Shown in pieces: positions 21,481 to 32,703 of a stretch of DNA of 64,000 bases. A program made the translations under genes and the position numbers. Each line of letters opens with the position of its first letter. The stretch's first letter is position 1. The stretch is taken from assembly GCF_002575655.3 (NCBI RefSeq), contig NC_053040.3, positions 156,737,148-156,801,147 on the forward strand, written 5' to 3'. A model generated the notes under the pieces. The model was not told the DNA's origin and searched no databases. It saw only the letters and a program-made list of their open reading frames with translations. The DNA comes from Aegilops tauschii subsp. strangulata. Lineage: Eukaryota > Streptophyta > Magnoliopsida > Poales > Poaceae.

Positions 21481-22490
21481 ACCCGGAAAATAGATCGTAA
21501 ATTGTTTACTGTACTTTTCTTGCTCGCACCAAATCATAGTGGCTAGTTGAAAGCAAACATTGGTTGCGAAGTAGCTTTGTCCGGTTTGCACCTTCAGATC
21601 CGCCATGGCACGGTCACTATACTCGTAAAGCTTATGGTTTCCCCCCTTTATATTCACTACCATCATCGTAGGTGCTTCGTGTCGTGCTAGCACTGCTCCT
21701 CAAGACCTCAACCCATCAAGCAAAACAACATGCCACTCATAATTCCAGAGCTTAGGTGTTGAAATACGAATCTGATATGATGCTCATATTACTAAAACAG
21801 AGAATGTTTAATTGGTCACCTAATGTTCCTATATTCGTTTCAAAAAGCATGTGCGCCACCCACTGGTCCATCTAGTTCCACTTTCCTGATTTTACTCTTG
21901 ATGCTTAGGGTTTTCCCCTTTTATCTACTCCACTATGATCTGCGTAGGTGCTTTCTGTCGTACTAGCATGATTCCACCCATCAAGCTAAACAACACAGGG
22001 CTTAGTTGTTCAAATATGATTGTGATATGATACTGATATTAGTTAACAGACACATTTAATTGGTTAGCTAAAGGTCCCACTTGAGTTTCCAAATGCATGT
22101 CGCGACATATAGAGAGACAGCAGAATAGCATTTCTTTGTCACTTGTTGACTGTACTTTCTTGTCCATACCAAATCTTAGTTGTTATTTCAAAGCAAATAT
22201 CGGTTGCTAACTACCCTTTGCGCGGTTTGCAGCTTCAGATCTGCCATCCCACTGCCACAGTCAACACTATACTCATCATGCTTACAGTTTCCCCATTTTA
22301 TGATGACCACGATCAGCCTACATGGTTCGTGTCGTAATAGCACTTCTCCACCCATTGAGCTAAACAAGCTTAGTTGCACAAATTCAAATATGATATTATG
22401 CTGATATTAGTAAAACTAAGAGATGTTTAATTGGTCAGCTAAATGTTCCTACTTTAGTTTCGAAATGCATGTGAACCACATATGGAGAGA
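21480..22490. repeat. Diverged duplication, two to three copies of a ~400-600-bp unit
   Basis: TGTTTACTGTACTTTTCTTG (21,498) matches TGTTGACTGTACTTTCTTG (22,144). CTTCAGATCCGCCATGGCAC (21,592) matches CTTCAGATCTGCCATCCCAC (22,230). TGTTTAATTGGTCACCTAA (21,806) matches TGTTTAATTGGTCAGCTAA (22,424). A third partial copy of the last part lies near 22,050. Confidence 0.6.
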
Positions 22491-22976
22491 CCGGAAGGAA
22501 TACTATTTCTCTGTGCGCTCTGGTTCATCATGGGTGGGCAACCGACATTGTATAGAAAGACTTGTAATATCTTCAATCTGCTTGCTCATCTGCTCTTCTT
22601 TAAGATGATCCTCTTCTCTTCTTTAATAAGTATGTTCCTTGTTGGGAAGAGTAGCAGAGACATTTGCGGTCGACTGGTCAGGTCGAGTTGTTCTCCCTTA
22701 GTATATTTTGAATCTGTCAGGTCAGGTCGACTTGTTCTTCTTTACTATATGTTGAAGCTGTCATCTGCGAAGTATCATCACTTTTGGAGCTCTCATATTT
22801 TGAGTAGTAGGCCACATTATATTAATGCACACACCAAGTTACAACATGCATGGCATCTCTCAGAAGAATTGCAGAGATAGCACAAAGGGGTTTACAGGGA
22901 GGCAATATTGGACTAGAATCACTTCTGCATTACAAAGATAATCTCACTTGTTTTTATGTTTTCATGCATGTCAGGT

Positions 22977-24913
22977 ACTGAACATTATCAAAATGAATAT
23001 GAGAATGGGCGCACGAGAGGAATATTGCAGAACAATCCACTGGCTAACAAACTTGGCATGGTGGAGGATGGCCTATCTTATTCACCCATCAAGGTGCTTG
23101 CTCTAACTTGGCAAGGTTGTATTGGTCGCACATATTTTGCATCTGACCTCTTGCATTACTTCTACTTTGTTACACCATCTGCTTAGTTTAAGTATCATAT
23201 ATGAGTATATGCCATACCTATCCATTTTCTGTACCTATTCCATGTGTCGTCATACTATGTTTTTCCAGTCAAATGTTGTTCTTTCGTAATAGATGTCCAA
23301 AAGTAAGAGGGTGAGTGTAGATCCTCAAGGAGTACAAACTAGGTATTTGGAAAAGGTAGTGATACCCAATAAATCAGATAGATCAGCAGCCACAGAAAAC
23401 ACAGGCCCAACTGTACCACACTCTACCCCTACTCCACTGGCCAAACCCCTATTAGAACTGCTGACAACCCAGCGTCAGGTACTGTCTATGATATCAATTC
23501 AAAATTTGAACTCCTAAATTTCTGCATGTGCCTTACCTTCTCTCTTGTATGAAAACTAATTTTAGATGAAGCTCCTTGCTCAAAGGATCATAGGATCTCA
23601 CAACAATACTGGGCTCTGCATTGCTCTTGTCAGTACCTCTTGCCCTTTGTCAGCATACGTACACTCATTGTTGTTTGATTATGTAGCATCACTGTAAATG
23701 TTCGCTTATTTATCCTCCCTTTGCTTGAAATTATAAGATCTATATTTACTCTTAGATAAATGTATAATTAACACAATGGTTATGAAGTTTTGGATTGCTC
23801 ATGTATGCACCTGTTGTCATGTACTCCCTCTGTATCAAATTAATTGTTGATCAATTGGATGTATTTAGAACTTAATAGTGCTAGATACATCCATTTGAGC
23901 GACAAGTAATAACGGATGGTGGTGGTATTACTGTACTTGCATCGCGAGATAGTTGATTGTCTAGCATTACTCTGCATCTTATCTGCCCTGCCCTCCACTT
24001 TCTCCAAATTATCATATCTACATTTACTCTTACCAAAATGTTGAATAAAGCCAATGCCACTGCACACGTTGATGTCTGCATTCCTCTTGTCAGTACCTTT
24101 TTCCTTGTAACCTTGTACTTAATTAATTGCTATTTGATTATGTATCATCAGTCTGCACCTGAGCTTCATTAACCTTTGTTTATTCCAATATTATTTGATC
24201 TATATTTACTCTTTGCAAAATGTAGAAAAATGGCAACGCTTATAAATAATTTTCTTTGGGGAATTTATTGAATTATCCTTCCATCAACATGGAGATGGGC
24301 TTTGTCCAGCCCGTGTTAACATGTAATGTAAGTTCATCCTTCTCAAGCCTTCAAACTTTGTTCTAGTATAGAGTTGGATAGGCATCATTTCCTCCACTGC
24401 TGTTTACTTTGCTGTTTACATCTGATTAGATCTTTGCAACAACTACCAGTTTTAAATTGTAGTTGTAAAAACATGTTCCTTATGCAGAACAAATCCATTT
24501 ATTTGCTTATATAATTGTGAAACCTGTTACGTGTCTGCTTGTTTCTCTTTCAGAGTCGTATCTCTTATGCCAGGCATAACTTTAGGGAAGATAGTGAGCC
24601 AAATCATATTGAGGACAACGAGATGACCCCAAGGTCCTGTCTTGATGAAGACAGTGAGTTGAAGCTACTCACAAGCAGGTGTGAGACAACCTCTGTGCAG
24701 TCGCTACCTCAATCAGTTCGACTGCTTCAGTCTCAACTTAAAGCGGAAAGGCTTGCTTCAGCTCAGCTCCGACTTGAAGTCAAAGATGCAAAGAAGATGT
24801 CAGAGGACTGCCATGCGCACAATCGTGCCATACAGCTAGGGATGGAGCATCTATCATTGACACAACTGAGGTCTCATCAGCTTGTTCGGCTGCTTGCGGG
24901 GCCCATCCTATAA
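22977..24913 (+). CDS. Putative multi-exon gene fragment with a coiled-coil-like last exon
   Basis: I do not recognise a family. Likely exons follow splice rules. 22,977-23,092 starts after TGCATGTCAG. 23,291-23,479 encodes MSKSKRVSVDPQGVQTRYLE and ends LLTTQRQ before GTACTG. 23,566-23,629 (MKLLAQRIIGSHNNTG) lies between TTTTAG and GTCAGT. 24,555-24,913 starts after TCTCTTTCAG, is acidic at first (REDSEPNHIEDNEMTP) and ends with helical LLQSQLKAERLASAQLRLEV. A diverged copy of the third exon and its GTCAGTACC donor lies near 24,070-24,105, so part of the gene is duplicated. It lies between repeated leaders and the CACTA right end, and I infer a transposon-borne gene. Expression and function are unknown. 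Confidence 0.4.
23824..23927. mobile_element. Short Stowaway MITE with a decayed right end
   Basis: It starts CTCCCTCTGTATCAAATTA after TA. Its two arms share TTGGATGTATTTAGAACT and the inverted AGTGCTAGATACATCCATTT, the hairpin core of this MITE type. The right terminus (AATAACGGATGGTGGTG) has lost most of its GGAGGGAG. Confidence 0.75.
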
Positions 24914-25114
24914 AGGCCTAGTGCCTTCTGAAGTGCTCTTAGTTTTGTATATTCTTTTGTTGGCGCGTTTATATGCACTGGTGGCGACCTTTGATGCCCA
25001 GTGTATGTAATCCGCGGTCACGTTGCACTTTATTGTCACCGGTAGCAAACTTTGATTCCCAGTGGATGTAATATGCCATAATTTCTTTATTGTATAGTCT
25101 AGGTTTATTCATTG

Positions 25115-26060
25115 GTCGGTATGCTGCAATTTGGGCCGGAAGGTTCAGTGGATCTCAGTGTTGTCGGTCTTCAGGCCGGCCCGTTACTCATATGGGCCAA
25201 AATGTGGGCCTATAATCATCTTGGGCCATTAGCAGGTCTAAACCTATAGTAGTTTCCCGCCTTTAATAGGCCAAGTAAAGTTCTAGCCAGCTGGGCCAGA
25301 GAATACCATGGGCTTTTAACAGGCTAAAACCTAGATTGGGCCAGCGTTGGGCCGAAAAATTCACGAGCCAATACAGGACGAAACTGCCTAAGGCCCATGT
25401 TTGGCCCAAATAGGACGAGCAGGTAACAGGCCAAAATATATCTCGGGCCAGTTTGGCCCAATAAAATTATGGGCTTTAAGCAGGCCGGTATCCACGCGGG
25501 CCATAGGCCCAAAAGTGTCATGGGCCATTATCAGATGGGCTATAAGCAGGCCTGATTCAACACAGACTGTAATTAGGCCCAACTGTTCCACGGGCCATTA
25601 ATAGGCCGATAGGCCTGTTGGGCTGAAATTTATCCACGAAGACTACGGGTCGTTAAGAGGCCTAAAGTTACTTCAGGCAAGAAATAGCCCAGTTTCTGCA
25701 TGGGCCGTTAAAGGGCCTAAAGTTAAACCGGGCCGACAGCGTCCCAGATGCACCACGGGCCGCTAACAGGCCAAAACTATTATCGGGCCGAACTGGTTAA
25801 CGGGCATTTAACAGGCTAAAATACAAACCTATCTTAGAATGGGCCCAAAAGAACAGTGGTCTGTTAACGGGCCTGGTCTGATATGGGCCGTAATTTGGCC
25901 CAAAACACGGCAGGATGTGAACGGGCATGATCTGCTATGGGCCTCAATTTAGCCCAAAAGATGGCAGGCTGTTAACGAGCCAACCCACTAATGTCTGAAA
26001 AAACATGGTGGGCCTTTAGCTGGGCCGGCCTTTTCACAGGAATGGGCCTCTATTGGGCCG
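25115..26060. repeat. Array of GGGCC/GGCCC words, presumed CACTA subterminal repeats
   Basis: Over about 950 bp the words TGGGCC, GGCCCA, CGGGCC and AACAGGCC or TTAACAGGCC recur every 15-30 bases on both strands, more than 40 by eye. They are often arranged as (T/C)GGGCC-N-TTA-N-CAGGCC. The array ends about 430 bp before the CACTA terminus at 26,486. Dense short subterminal repeats are the binding sites of the transposase or its helper in plant CACTA elements (En/Spm). GGCCCA is also a plant TCP/site II promoter word. Confidence 0.75.
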
Positions 26061-26063
26061 TGC

Positions 26064-26260
26064 CACGTGTCGATGTATCATAGGCGCCTCCTGTCCAATG
26101 AGTGGATGACATCTATCCGAACGTTGAGCCAACACGTGTTTCCTCCGGCCAATGAGAATTTTACACGTGGAAATCCCCATTGGTCCGGGCTGTTAACGGT
26201 TATCGGATCCAAAACCGGACCCGATAGCTTAACGGCAACCCGTTACGGTCGATGCCACGT
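26064..26260. promoter_or_regulatory. Cluster of ACGTG (G-box-like) words next to the array
   Basis: CCACGTGTC occurs at about 26,063 and 26,253. ACACGTG occurs at 26,132 and 26,163. Two CCAATG words are interspersed. These are CACGTG/ACGTG cores as bound by plant bZIP and bHLH factors. Whether they act on the transposon is unknown. Confidence 0.4.
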
Positions 26261-26269
26261 GTCGGTCAC

Positions 26270-26486
26270 CCTTGACGAAAGCACTTCTATGACGTGCGAT
26301 TTATCGTCATGGAAGTGGACACTTCCGTGATGATAATTTTGGTAATGTCATGGAACACTTCTACGACAGCACAGGTATGACTATCTTGATTCTTTCATAA
26401 AATTGTCATGGAAGTACATGCATGACAGAAAACGTGACCTACTGTGACAAACACGTATCATCACGGAAGTGTCTTTTTTTGTAGTG
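26270..26486 (+). mobile_element. Right terminus of a CACTA transposon
   Basis: The end reads GTCTTTTTTTGTAGTG, so the complement begins CACTACAAAAAAAGAC, a classic CACTA terminus. Inside it, CTTCCGTGATGAT (26,322), ATCATCACGGAAGTG (26,458-26,472) and CATGGAAGT words repeat in both orientations. The next three bases (aat) should be one copy of the target duplication. I searched by eye for the matching left terminus and did not find it, so the left edge (perhaps near 17.4 kb) is uncertain. Confidence 0.85.
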
Positions 26487-26784
26487 AATAGGCAAACGAA
26501 ATAAAAGTGTGTGCGTGGTAAATGTACCCATCATTGATCATGATGTGTATGTGCACGTGAGAATTAGCACAAGATAAAAAATGCTCAAAGAAATTTGAGG
26601 CACGGTATAAGAACATGTCGTCCATCATGCAATGTTTTGTGTTCAACAAGATTGGGACGCAAATTATACTAAGTGTGTGGCACAACAATAGCATTATTAT
26701 TCATGGGATGCATATGGTGCACACAATCATTGGAATCATGCCATTCATAGGATGTGGAAAAATCTCCTAATGTGTATGAGGAAA

Positions 26785-27795
26785 CTATGGGGTCTCCTCA
26801 TGTGCAATAGCGGTAGCATAAAATGGAGAAAATTGACAACATGTCAAACAATGCATGTCCAAAGCTAGGTGGTCATGGCATGGCATATGATGCAAAGGAA
26901 GCATATCAATATCATCACAAGAAAAGAAAATGCCAATAACCATGGGTTTGTCATCTATGCCATATGTGCAAATTGGGTTTATTTTAATGGCATATGCATA
27001 GTCACTACGATGAGATTGTAAATATGACATATGGGCGATCTCATGCATAGCATATGACGAGTCAAACAGATTGTCAAACATGATGTGACCAAGAAAATTA
27101 TCACACGAAATCCTATGTAACATGGCATCACAACTAGTAGACTCCACAAGGCAATCATCAAACTCATCATAAATGGGTAAATCATCGCATGGGGAATTCA
27201 TACTAGCATGAAGCATGGTAATGGGTGGATCAACATCATGCAAGCAATCAATGTCAAGAATGTCCACTAGTGGGACTAGAGCATCACCTTCAGCTATGTT
27301 ACCTTTCTCATTCCACTCATGTGGTGTAGGTGAGGTGGCAAGGACCAAATCGTTGTCATTATCATCGTGATGGAACCATGTGGGGGTGCATCATAGTCCA
27401 CCATGGCCATCGTCTTGTCCAAAGGAAGGACGAAGTCATCGAGGATCGGCGCGTCATCATATATGGGACCTAGCACCAAATGAGAAGACACAATAGAGGT
27501 AGAGGTCAAGTTTTTGGAAATCGAAATGGCCTCACATGCCCTATCAACTACCTCACTCTCTCTATGTGGTGGTGGCTCACTCACTCCCTCAAAATAGGTG
27601 CACTCAATGTCACATATGGGTGGAGTCACTCAAATCACTCAAGTGGTGGTGGTGGCTCTCCTCACATGGGAATTGGGGCAGCTCATCATATATGGGGTTA
27701 GTGGTGAAGTCACTCTCACTCTCGATATGGTGGCAAAAGTCACTCAAGTCATCATATGACGTCGTGGTCGAAGGGAAAATCCCATGCTCAACCAT
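26785..27795 (-). pseudogene. Gypsy C coding region downstream of gag, frameshifted
   Basis: Overlapping minus frames (27,795-27,610, 27,629-27,294 and 27,348-26,785) read in sequence as one acidic Asp/His/Ser-rich protein (for example DVDPPITMLHASMNSPCDDL). Two frame changes break it, near 27,610 and 27,350. I see no protease, RT or zinc-knuckle motif. This type of linker between gag and pol occurs in some Triticeae Gypsy families, a statement from memory. Function unknown. Confidence 0.55.
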
Positions 27796-29116
27796 CTAGT
27801 AGTCGTCACCATGGATGAAGGCCGAAGATGGCACATCATCGCTCTCGCCTCCAAAGATGGAAACATCATCCTTGCTCATCATCGTGTCGCTCGCCTCCAA
27901 ATCTTGATCCTTGAGGTGCTCCATAGTCGTAGTCATCGCCGCACCGTCTTGAAAAAGAGTCGTGGTAGACTCGGCATCATCAATGCCACAAAGAGGGATG
28001 GCGATGAAGTCGAAATTGGAAGCATCATCTTGGAGCTCGTCGGACTTGGACATCTCAGTGGTACTAGCCTCATGCTCGCCGTCTTGGAGCGTGGTCATCG
28101 TGAAGTGTGCTTGGGGTCGAGTAGACTTGGACTTCCTGAGTTCTTGCTCTGCCTTGAGAGCACCAATGTAGAGGTCGTCGAGGGACTCGTAGTTTTTTAG
28201 GAAGATAGTCTTGACGATGTCGTTGTTTAATCCCATCGTGAAGTGGAACTTCATACAAATGGGGTCGTCCACACCGGCTCGTCGCAAGGCTTCCTTCATG
28301 TTCATGAAGTACTCGTCGAGGGACTTGGATCCTTGTATGGTGTTCTCCAATTGGTGAAGAAGATGTTCCGTGTAGGTGGAAGACACAAATTCTCGTCGCA
28401 TCGCTTTCTTCATCTTGGACCAACTCATGTTGAAGCTCTCGAAGGTGTGTGAAGCCACCACGTCGATGCGTAGTCATGGAAGGTACTTGTGGCGCACTTC
28501 ACTTGATCTTCGGAGGGGACTTGATGTAGCTTGAGGTAGTCGTCCATCTTGCACTCCCACTCGAGGTACTCTTCGGGGTCATGAGTCCCAAAGAATGGAA
28601 TCTCATCGTCATCGTCGAAGTCGAAGTAGCTCGTGGAAGTAGTGGAGTTGAGCTCATGGAGTAAGCGAAGATGCCGTACATCTGAAGGCGAAGATTCCTT
28701 GAAGTCACGTGGCGAAGATGCCAATGTTGTTGAAGAAGCCACAACCTTGGGGTTGATGTCATGGTTCTGTGTGGTCCGTGCGCATAGGGTTGTAGGAGGC
28801 CGAGTGCATGGGGTCCTATGTGCACGGGGGTCGCAGGCCCGTGGTCACATGGGTGGCAGAGAAGCCAACTCTTGTCTAGAAGTTTGCTCTTCATGGTCTT
28901 GTCGATGTCGATTCTTGTGTGTACTTGTCGGAGATGGTAGCTGGGAGTCTTTGCACTTGAGCGTCTTCTCAAAGATGAGGAATACCTCTTGCGGTTCTTG
29001 ATGAGGGCCTTGAGCTCCTCCATGTGCTAATCCATCTTGGCGTCGATGCAGTTCTTCATGGCATTGAACTCGTCGTCGTGGTTGTAGACCGGAGATGATG
29101 TGCTTTGCCTATCCAT
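27796..29116 (-). pseudogene. Gypsy C gag, broken
   Basis: The frame starts at the ATG at 29,114-29,116 (MDRQSTSSPVYNHDDEFNAM). It meets a stop just before HMEELKALIKNRKRY and carries on through shifted frames. It has the retrotransposon Gag core: DPEEYLEWECKMDDYLKLHQ (about 28,580), a Trp-rich STWWLH, then SKMKKAMRREFVSSTY, LENTIQGSKSLDEYFMNMKE and the F-x-x-GL element FHFTMGLNNDI. The part from 28,461 to 27,796 is uninterrupted (221 codons). The core is confident, and the copy is defective. Confidence 0.75.
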
Positions 29117-30762
29117 CACAAGGATCGAGCAAAGGTGAGTAGGAAATGAGATAAACAATACTAGGCTACCTTTTCCCAAAGTTGAGGATGTATCTTGTGT
29201 CACTCAATGTGAAATGAAATAATAGTGGAATTGGTACCAGACTTGTTCACTCACACCTACAAAGTAAAGCTTATTGGGTGGCTTGGCTAGGACAAGTGGC
29301 ACAAATTCATGCAAATTGAAGTCCAAGATATATAAATGTTGAAATAAATCCAGAGGACTCAAAATGCAAAGCAAGATCCCAATTATAGAGGAGGGCACTA
29401 AATAAACACACACGCTGGGATAATGGGGCTTGTGGAACTATAGGGATGAGCAATACAAAAATTGCCTAACGAAGACTAAGCTCGTGTTGCACAAACACTA
29501 GGAGAGCACTAGCTTGATTGCACACTTGGGCACGATTCACCACGTGGCACCAACCTATATGTATGCAATCTAAATGTTTCCTATTCCATGTATCCTCATG
29601 CACAAGTATCTCTTTTCATGCTCAACTCTCTCTTGCTTATAAGCTTATGATCTTTCTTTCTCTTGCTTAAAAGCTTTTTTTCTTTTTTCCACTTTTTTTA
29701 TTGAGCCTCAACCACAAACATGAGATAAGAATCACAAGATATGCATGGGAGCAAGCAATTGCACCATATGATATATCAAAATGATGCAATATGACATCGT
29801 ATCACTAAGGTGCACAAATTTTCGCGAAGCCCGACAATACTCAGATAGCTAGTCTCAATAGGTATGAAGGTATGCGCAAAGATGGTGGGGCTATCAAGAT
29901 GTAATGGCAAGGAAGGAAAAGTTTTATGACAGAATGGGTACCTTCATCACACTTAACCTTTCACGAAGTCGGGGGGTAACCGGCCTTGCTTCCGGTTGAA
30001 GATGGTCTCAAAGGAGGGATGGTTGTCGTCGATGCAGAATGTCATGGTGGATGTAGTCGATGGAGCGATACAAGTCACCGGTGGTGGATGAAGATGTAAC
30101 GGTCCCTAAGTAGCCGAAACATCTTAGGGGACTCAAATCACAACTCAAACAACCACAAATGCAATGGGAACCAAAATTGGTTAGGTTGGGAAAGTTTTAT
30201 GTGGTGGTGCGGAAGTTATGGCGGAGGGCCAATGCAAAAGATGCAAAAATGCACAAAATTTGATGGAGTCAAATGGTGGTAAAACCAAGATGAGCAGCTC
30301 GAGCACATTGCTAGCTTTCGAACGAGCCAAAGAACACCCAGATCGGAGTTCGGGAGTGGGAGATATGGGCTAAAAGGTGAAGCGGTGCTGGCTGGTCTGG
30401 GAGGGTCGTGCGCACGGGGTCTAAGGCCTGTGGACACGGGGTCCCGTGCGCATGGTACAAGGCCGTGGGCACGGGGTGCTAGGAACTTTTCGGGGGCCCG
30501 TGGACACGGGGGCGACGGAAAATTTGCGATTTCGAAGTCAAAATTGAAGGGGGGGGAGAAAAAATAGGCTATGGGGACGCAGTAGAAGGTGAATCTACTT
30601 GCTAAACACCAGAGCCATGGATCAAAATCAACAAAAACTCACAAGGAACATCAAATCACAAAAAAATTGGTATGGCTCTTTTGTGGGGAATTTTCGAAAT
30701 TGGGCAAGAACAAGCAAAATTAGGCTAGAAAACGGTTGGGGGGACTCCAAATTCGTGATCAA
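29117..30762 (-). other. Gypsy C untranslated leader
   Basis: The sequence between primer site and gag has no conserved coding frame. It includes a T/C-rich stretch (29,600-29,700) and several copies of a (G)TGCGCACGGGGT / CCCGTGNNCACGGG word between 30,405 and 30,515. The same word recurs in the LTR of C and near the start of gag (28,770-28,855). Confidence 0.6.
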
Positions 30763-30780
30763 CCTTGCTCATGATACCAA
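30763..30780 (-). other. Primer-binding site of Gypsy C
   Basis: The minus strand reads TTGGTATCATGAGCAAGG two bases after the LTR end CTACAACA. It resembles the initiator-Met tRNA primer site TGGTATCAGAGC with one extra base. Confidence 0.7.
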
Positions 30781-30921
30781 GATGTTGTAGGGTGGCGACC
30801 CTAAGTGGAGATCTCTCATGAATTGGAGGGGGATTCCCCGAAGAACATGAAGAACACAAAGGGGAATCACAAGAGAAACACTCAAGAACAAGTCCAATGA
30901 CACATCCACTAGACTAGCAAT

Positions 30922-32268
30922 TGATACGTCTCCAACGTATCTATAATTTATGAAGTATTCATGCCATGTTTACAATAATTTTATATGGTTTTGGTATGAT
31001 TTGATTAGAACTAACCCGGACTGATGTTGTTTTCAGCAGAACTACCGTGGTGTCGTGTTTTGTGCAGAAATAAAAGTTCTTGGAATGGACTGAAAAATTA
31101 CGGTGATTTTTTATGGACCAAAAGAGACCCCGGAAGTACCGGAGCTAGGCCAGGAAGTGTCTGAGGAGGCCACAAGCCTAGGGGCGCGCCTCCCAACTTG
31201 TGGGCCCCTCGGGCACCCCCTTGATGTGAGACTGACGCCAAAAATTCATAGAAATACCAAAAACCCCAGAAAGAACCCTAGATGAGAAGTTCCGCTGCCG
31301 CAAGCCTCTGTAGCCACAAAAAACCAATCGGGGCCCCGTTCTGGCACCCTGCCAGAGGGGGAAACCATCACCGGAGGCAATCTTCATCATCCTGGGGGGC
31401 ACCATGATGAGGAGGGAGTAGTTCACCCTCGGGACTGAGGGTATGTACCATTAGCTATGTGTTTGATCTCTCTCTCTCTCATGTTCTTGATTTGGCATGA
31501 TATTGATGTACCACGAGCTTTGTTACTATAGTTGGATCATATGGTATTTCTCCCTCTCTTCCTTCTTGTGATGAATTGAGTCTTGCTCTTTCAGGTTTCG
31601 TTATGTTGGATTGAGTATTGGATTTGAGACCACTTGATGTATGTCTCGCGAAGTTGCGATGGGATATCTGTGGTGACAATGGGATGTTCTATTGATTCAC
31701 TTGATGTATATTTTGGCACTCAACTCGCGGATTCCCGAGGTGACATTGGGGTAATCTATGCATAGGGGTCGATGCATGTTTTTGTGCTAAGTTCTCTGAT
31801 AAAACTTTGGAGTGATTCTTTGTTGCACGTTGAGGGATTGTTATATGATCCAATTATGTTATCATTGTTGAGAGAATTTGCACTAGTGAAAGTATGAACC
31901 CTAGGCTTTGTTTTCAAGCATTGCAATACCATTTTTGCTCACTTTTGTTACTAGTTACCTTGTTGTTTTTATATTTTTAGATTACAAAAACCTATATCTG
32001 CTATCCATATTACACTTGTATCACCATCTCTTTGCTGAACTAGTGCACCTATACAATTTACCATTGTATTGGGTGTGTTGGGGACACAAGAGACTCTTTG
32101 TTATTTGGTTCCAGGGTTGTTTGAGAGAGACCATCTTCATCCTACGCCTCCCACGGATTGATAAACCTTAGGTCATCCACTTGAGGGAAAATTACTATTG
32201 TCCTACAAAACTCTACGCTTGGAGGCCCAACACGAGTCTACAAGAAGAAGGTTGTATAGTAGACATCA
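30922..32268 (+). mobile_element. Solo LTR of a Gypsy-type element (1,347 bp)
   Basis: It starts TGATACGTCTCCAACGTATC and ends GTTGTATAGTAGACATCA. The flanks gcaat (30,917-30,921) and gcaac (32,269-32,273) are a 5-bp duplication with one later change. There is no primer site, internal region or second LTR, so it is a solo LTR, usually left by recombination between the two LTRs of a full element. ORFs inside (87 codons or fewer) are not conserved genes. Confidence 0.8.
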
Positions 32269-32703
32269 GCAACACATGGATCCACAAGATACATGAACAA
32301 CAAAGGGAAACTAGCACAAGGTAAAGCTCATCCCAAATCCAAAGGAGGTGAGGTCTTGGTGATCTAGATAGATCCTTCCCACGAGGAGGTCTGGAATTCC
32401 TAAGGATCTTCTCTAATGGAGGCATTGAACTCAAAAGGAGTGTCCCTCTCTCAAGAGGAATCCCACAAGGGGAGATACATGAGTTAAGCTCTAATGTCTA
32501 GATCTATCCTTAGCTAAGTCTAAATGGAGGAGGAAGAGGAGTATATATAGTCCTAGGCAATGGAGGGGTAAGGAGGGAAGAAATGGGGATACAAGGGCAA
32601 AGCCCAACAGCCACACGCAGGAGGCCCCGTGTGCACAGGGTATCCAGAGGCCCAGCGACTTAGCCCGTGCGCACGGGCTTGTACCGTGGGCACAGGGTCC
32701 CGT

